From Rhodoferax sp. (GTDB taxonomy: Bacteria; Pseudomonadota; Gammaproteobacteria; Burkholderiales; Burkholderiaceae): a stretch of 8,571 nucleotides of DNA. The notes beneath the pieces were generated by a model. The model ran no database searches and had not been told where the DNA came from. It saw only the letters and a program-made list of their open reading frames with translations. Location: positions 1 through 8,571 of the forward strand of contig JAQGNA010000162.1 in assembly GCA_028292075.1 (NCBI GenBank). Direction: 5' to 3'. The translations under genes were made by a program, and so were the position numbers. Positions 6,096 to 8,571 of the stretch are shown here, in pieces (the stretch's first letter is position 1; every line of letters begins with the position of its first letter).

Positions 6096-6415
6096 GGGCG
6101 CCCCCTTGATTGAGATCGCGCAGTCTCGAATGGCCGCTGACAATGGCATGCACGTGCCGACCCAGGCTCCTGATGGTGTCCTTGAGCCGCGGATCGGGCG
6201 TCTCTTCAATCGAGGCGATGTCGTCCTCGTCGAGGCTGCGCACACGGGTCTTCCGGCTGTCGCTAGATCGCGGAGCGAAGACCAATGTAGAAGACAAGGC
6301 GGGGGCCGCATAGGGCCGTGCGACAAATGAAATGTTTGAGGCGCTAACTTACAGCAGGTACACAACTTCGGCTTCGTCCAGCCGCTCTGGATCCCGCGCC
6401 GGATCAGCCCGATCG
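6096..6415. other. 320-base interval without an intact gene
   Basis: The interval between the isomerase start and the small membrane protein stop holds the dioxygenase-like remnant (6133-6297). From 6298 to 6415 I see no gene. A short minus-strand open stretch ending in TAA at 6349-6351, reading DPERLDEAEVVYLL, looks protein-like, but it is too short to identify. It could be the end of another lost gene. The isomerase ribosome site is at 6102-6108. Confidence 0.5.
6133..6297 (-). pseudogene. Remnant resembling the N-terminal domain of an intradiol ring-cleavage dioxygenase
   Basis: The minus-strand frame here encodes VRSLDEDDIASIEETPDP (6243-6190), then RLKDTIRSLGRHVHAIV (6189-6139). This resembles the N-terminal helical linker domain of hydroxyquinol/catechol 1,2-dioxygenases, where a pattern of the type TPDPRLKEIM-x-LVRHLHAFVRE is common. 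The similarity stops after about 35 codons. The frame then runs into the isomerase gene out of phase, with none of the Tyr/His iron-ligand domain. There is no ATG; the first possible start is TTG at 6297 without a ribosome site. I read it as the stump of a dioxygenase gene cut by a deletion. The match is from memory of the family and is short, so identity is moderate. Confidence 0.45.
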
Positions 6416-6637
6416 TCAGCTGTGACGGCTCGCCCTGACCAGCAGCACGGCCCCGATGACGGCCACGCCGATGCTTAGCCACTGCGGAATGTTCACCGAC
6501 TCCTGTTCCTGGAACGTGAAGGCCACAGGACCGATCCGCGCGGCCGTGGTTTCGTGGGTAAAGCTGAATCCGCCGGTGAAGAAACCGACGACACCGCCGA
6601 TGACCAGGACCATGGCGACGATGCGGGTGGCGTTCAT
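6416..6637 (-). CDS. Small two-helix inner-membrane protein, function unknown
   Basis: 73 aa. One hydrophobic helix (about 5-23) and a second (about 54-68) flank a polar loop of some 30 residues reading THETTAARIGPVAFTFQEQE, then VNIPQW before helix 2. The layout of an N-terminal helix, a loop with TxET..A.IGP and a VNIPxW motif before helix 2 resembles a recurrent family of conserved hypothetical proteins in proteobacteria; I do not recall a family name with certainty. The ATG at 6637 has GGGA 8 bases upstream. It is divergent from the DUF1841 gene across 129 bases. The conserved-looking ends and ribosome site make it a likely real gene. Confidence 0.7.
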   Translation of the reverse strand: MNATRIVAMVLVIGGVVGFFTGGFSFTHETTAARIGPVAFTFQEQESVNIPQWLSIGVAVIGAVLLVRASRHS

Positions 6638-6766
6638 TATTTGAATCCCGTTGTGTTAACTGTCAGCCAATGTAATTCGAGCCTGTCATTCGACGCGTAG
6701 GACGTGATCGCTTTTCACAAAACGCCTCCAGCCGCAGGGACAACACCTGCGTGCTAACCTCCCGCC

Positions 6767-7201
6767 ATGTTCAATCCTTCCCAAGCCGACGTGCGCCGTT
6801 TCTTCTGTTCCGTCTATGACAAGTCGCAGAAGGGGCAAGCCATGGAAGCTATTGAAATCATAGCGAGCCAATGGCTCGCGGAGCATCCTGAGTACCACGC
6901 CGAACTGCATGATGTGGACGCCGCACTGGCCCGCATGGCCGATGCCGACCCCACCCGCGAGAACCCGTTCCTGCACCTGTCGATGCACCTGTCGCTGAGC
7001 GAGCAGTGCTCGATCGACCAGCCGCGCGGCATCCGCCAGGCCGTGGAGCTGCTCACCCACCGCCGCGACTCGCTGCACGCCGCGCACCACGAGGCCATGG
7101 AGTGCCTGGGCCGCACGCTCTGGGAAAGCCAGCGCGCCGGCCAGCCGCCCGACGGCAACGCCTATGTCGACGCCGTGCAGCGGCGGGCCACGCAAGACTG
7201 A
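6767..7201 (+). CDS. DUF1841 family protein
   Basis: 144 aa, the family's usual length. DUF1841 proteins are conserved in beta- and gammaproteobacteria and have no established function. The family pattern runs throughout: MFNPSQADVRRFF at the N-terminus, WLAEHPEYH (36-44), NPFLHLSMHLSLSEQ (66-80), DQPRGIR (84-90), AHHEAMECLG (106-115) and W119. The many conserved His residues (40, 44, 70, 74, 107, 108) could bind metal, but that is speculation. No signal peptide or membrane segment is seen, so it is probably cytoplasmic. The ATG at 6767 gives the expected MFNPS start although no clear ribosome site precedes it (CCTCCCGCC). The next Met, residue 26, would remove conserved sequence. Confidence 0.92.
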   Translation: MFNPSQADVRRFFCSVYDKSQKGQAMEAIEIIASQWLAEHPEYHAELHDVDAALARMADADPTRENPFLHLSMHLSLSEQCSIDQPRGIRQAVELLTHRRDSLHAAHHEAMECLGRTLWESQRAGQPPDGNAYVDAVQRRATQD

Positions 7202-7235
7202 GCGCCACTGCACTCTGCTGTCGACCAGACGTTGA

Positions 7236-7258
7236 AAAGCCCGCACTTGGCGGGCTTT
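7236..7258. terminator. Rho-independent terminator shared by convergent genes
   Basis: AAAGCCCGC (7236-7244) and GCGGGCTTT (7250-7258) form a perfect 9-base stem with a 5-base loop, and A and T runs flank the GC core. It lies 34 bases past the DUF1841 stop and 39 bases past the cytochrome stop on the other strand, so it can end both transcripts. Confidence 0.85.
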
Positions 7259-7297
7259 CGTTCCAAGGGACCGCGCCTGCGCGGTGCACCGGCGGCT

Positions 7298-7960
7298 TTA
7301 GCGGAAGCGCGACTCGGGTACCGTCTTCAGGTCGGTATCGAGCGAGCCGACGTAGCTTGCCAGCGCCTTCAGTTCGGCATTGGAGAATTGCTTGGCGACC
7401 CCGCCCATGACGGCGTTGGAGCGCCCGACCAGCGGATGCGCCGACTTGTAGGCCTTGAGGGCGACGAAGAGGTAGTCGGCATGTTGGCCGGCGATTTTCG
7501 GATAGCTCGGGTCGATCGGCTTGTCGAAGTTGGCGCCGTGGCAAGACACGCAATTGCCCTTGGTGAGCAGCGCCTGCACCTGGGCATTGGGCTTGACCGA
7601 GGGCTCGGCCGGCACCGTGGCGCCTTCGACCAGGCCGTTGGCACTGTAGTAGGCGGCCACGTCGGCCATGTCCTGGTCGCTCAGCGATTCGGCCACGCCG
7701 CGCATGGTGGGATGGCGGCGGTCACCGGCCTTGTAGGCACCCAGTGCCGACACGATGTACTTGGCGCTCTGACCCGAAATCATGGGCACCTTGTGCACTT
7801 CAGGAAAGCTGGCCTGGTAACCCTTGATGCCATGGCAACCGATGCACATGTCGATCCTTGCCTGGCCTGCCTTGGCGTCGCCCTTGATCTCCTGGGCACT
7901 GGAAATAGCGGTCACTGTAGCGACAGCCAACGCGAACACCGTGGTCAACATCTTGTTCAT
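7298..7960 (-). CDS. Diheme cytochrome c4-type protein
   Basis: 220 aa periplasmic electron carrier made of two similar class I cytochrome domains; c4 proteins pass electrons to terminal oxidases. Residues 1-22 form a Sec signal peptide (MNKM, hydrophobic core, likely cut at ISSA-QE). Heme motifs are CIGCH (39-43) and CVSCH (137-141). The expected axial Met ligands are Met86 (HPTMRGVAESL) and Met185 (NAVMGGVAKQF), at matching places in each half. Each half also has the GQ..Y....L.AYK element (63-77 and 158-172). The ATG at 7960 has no strong ribosome site (CGCAAA before it), but the signal peptide supports this start. It converges with the DUF1841 gene and is divergent from the MoxR gene. No oxidase or biogenesis gene is nearby. 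Confidence 0.93.
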   Translation of the reverse strand: MNKMLTTVFALAVATVTAISSAQEIKGDAKAGQARIDMCIGCHGIKGYQASFPEVHKVPMISGQSAKYIVSALGAYKAGDRRHPTMRGVAESLSDQDMADVAAYYSANGLVEGATVPAEPSVKPNAQVQALLTKGNCVSCHGANFDKPIDPSYPKIAGQHADYLFVALKAYKSAHPLVGRSNAVMGGVAKQFSNAELKALASYVGSLDTDLKTVPESRFR

Positions 7961-8007
7961 TTTGCGAGCACAATCTAGAGAAAAAACGGGCCTCTAATCA
8001 ACCTTTG

Positions 8008-8038
8008 ATTATATCCGGCACTCTCCAGCGGCCGACAA
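8008..8038 (-). promoter_or_regulatory. Candidate sigma-70 promoter of the cytochrome c4 gene
   Basis: On the minus strand a perfect TATAAT (8013-8008) is followed about 47 bases later by the cytochrome ATG. TTGTCG (8038-8033) is a possible -35 box, with a longish 19-base spacer. The -10 box is convincing; the -35 is not. The region also has to hold the promoter of the divergent MoxR gene, which I could not place. Confidence 0.5.
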
Positions 8039-8091
8039 GCTCTTTCGCCTGATCTCCGACCACCGACCATCCGCCACGCGCCCCTCCACCC

Positions 8092-8571
8092 ATGAAATTC
8101 AAAGGTTCAGACCAGTACGTCGCCACCCAGGATCTGATGCTCGCGGTGAATGCCGCCGCCACATTGCAGCGCCCGTTGCTCGTCAAGGGCGAGCCAGGCA
8201 CCGGCAAGACCATGCTGGCGGAAGAGGTGGCCCAGGCGCTCGGCCTGCCGCTGTTGCAATGGCACATCAAATCGACCACCAAGGCACAGCAGGGCCTCTA
8301 TGAATACGACGCCGTGAGCCGCCTGCGCGACTCGCAGCTGGCCGACGTGGACGGCGGCGAACGTGTGAAGGACATTCACAACTACATCGTCAAGGGCGTG
8401 CTCTGGCAGGCCTTCACCTCCGAGACGCCGGTGGCCCTGCTCATCGACGAGATCGACAAGGCGGACATCGAATTTCCGAACGACCTGCTGCGCGAGATCG
8501 ACCGGATGGAGTTCTACGTCTACGAGACGCGGGAACTGGTCAAGGCCAAGCACCGGCCGCTGGTGTTCATC
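8092..8571 (+). CDS. MoxR family AAA+ ATPase, 3' part outside window
   Basis: 160 codons are visible before the right edge. MoxR ATPases are cytoplasmic chaperone-like AAA+ proteins that help mature or insert metal cofactors, usually with a von Willebrand A domain partner encoded next door. Walker A is GEPGTGKT (33-40) and Walker B is ALLIDEIDKAD (115-125) with Asp119 and Glu120. The segment WHIKSTTKAQQGLYEYD (57-73) between them, and the insert VKDIHNYIVKGVLWQAF (92-108), are typical of this subgroup. The frame ends at VFI, where the sensor 1 motif (T-S-N) should follow. The ATG at 8092 is the natural start for the family; the leader is C-rich (CCCCTCCACCC) and has no Shine-Dalgarno site. 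A VWA/CoxE-like gene would be expected just beyond the window. Confidence 0.93.
   Translation, partial: MKFKGSDQYVATQDLMLAVNAAATLQRPLLVKGEPGTGKTMLAEEVAQALGLPLLQWHIKSTTKAQQGLYEYDAVSRLRDSQLADVDGGERVKDIHNYIVKGVLWQAFTSETPVALLIDEIDKADIEFPNDLLREIDRMEFYVYETRELVKAKHRPLVFI

Noticed and set aside
7516..7531. Second copy of the GCTTGTCGAAG repeat core
   Set aside because: It lies inside the cytochrome gene and encodes conserved residues (NFDKPID); the rest of the repeat is absent, so it is a chance match.
7298..7960. Sulfur-oxidation or oxidase module formed by TauE/SafE and the diheme cytochrome
   Set aside because: The two genes are 2.3 kb apart with unrelated genes between them, on separate transcripts, and no sox or oxidase subunit gene is present.

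Overview
The window looks like a chromosomal segment of a GC-rich betaproteobacterium. The best guess is Burkholderiales, probably Comamonadaceae (Variovorax/Acidovorax-like). This rests on codon use, a DUF1841 protein, a c4-type diheme cytochrome, the MoxR gene and a copy of the dispersed repeat that reads as 'FDKLRTG' when translated. That assignment is inference from family resemblance, not from a marker gene.

Left third (1-3795, minus strand): a four-gene catabolic operon transcribed right to left. In order it encodes a MaoC/FAS1-type hot-dog hydratase (2944-3795), a class III (CaiB/BaiF) CoA transferase (1700-2899), a CitE-type CoA-ester lyase (838-1689) and a fumarase/aspartase-superfamily lyase that runs off the left edge (1-798). 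The first three match the logic 'activate a C5 dicarboxylate with CoA, hydrate it, cleave it to pyruvate and acetyl-CoA', as known for itaconate, mesaconate and citramalate breakdown. The fourth probably makes or rearranges an unsaturated dicarboxylate and may feed the other three. A candidate promoter with an overlapping palindrome lies just upstream (3866-3906).

Middle (3796-5246): a tRNA-Gly(GCC) gene on the plus strand (4081-4156) with a likely promoter and a strong bidirectional terminator. The terminator is shared with a convergent TauE/SafE membrane transporter (4229-4984, minus). A palindromic dispersed repeat sits behind the transporter gene.

Right-middle (5247-6637, minus strand): a TIM-barrel sugar-phosphate isomerase/epimerase-like protein in which a usual metal-binding Glu seems to be Gly. 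Just upstream is a short remnant that reads like the N-terminal domain of an intradiol ring-cleavage dioxygenase. A 73-residue two-helix membrane protein follows.

Right end (6767-8571): a DUF1841 gene (plus) converges on a diheme cytochrome c4 gene (minus) across a shared terminator. The cytochrome gene is divergent from a MoxR-type AAA+ ATPase (plus) that is cut by the right edge.

I see no CRISPR array, insertion sequence, prophage gene or defence system. The material most worth follow-up is the CoA-dependent dicarboxylate operon with its unusual lyase, and the decayed dioxygenase next to the altered isomerase.
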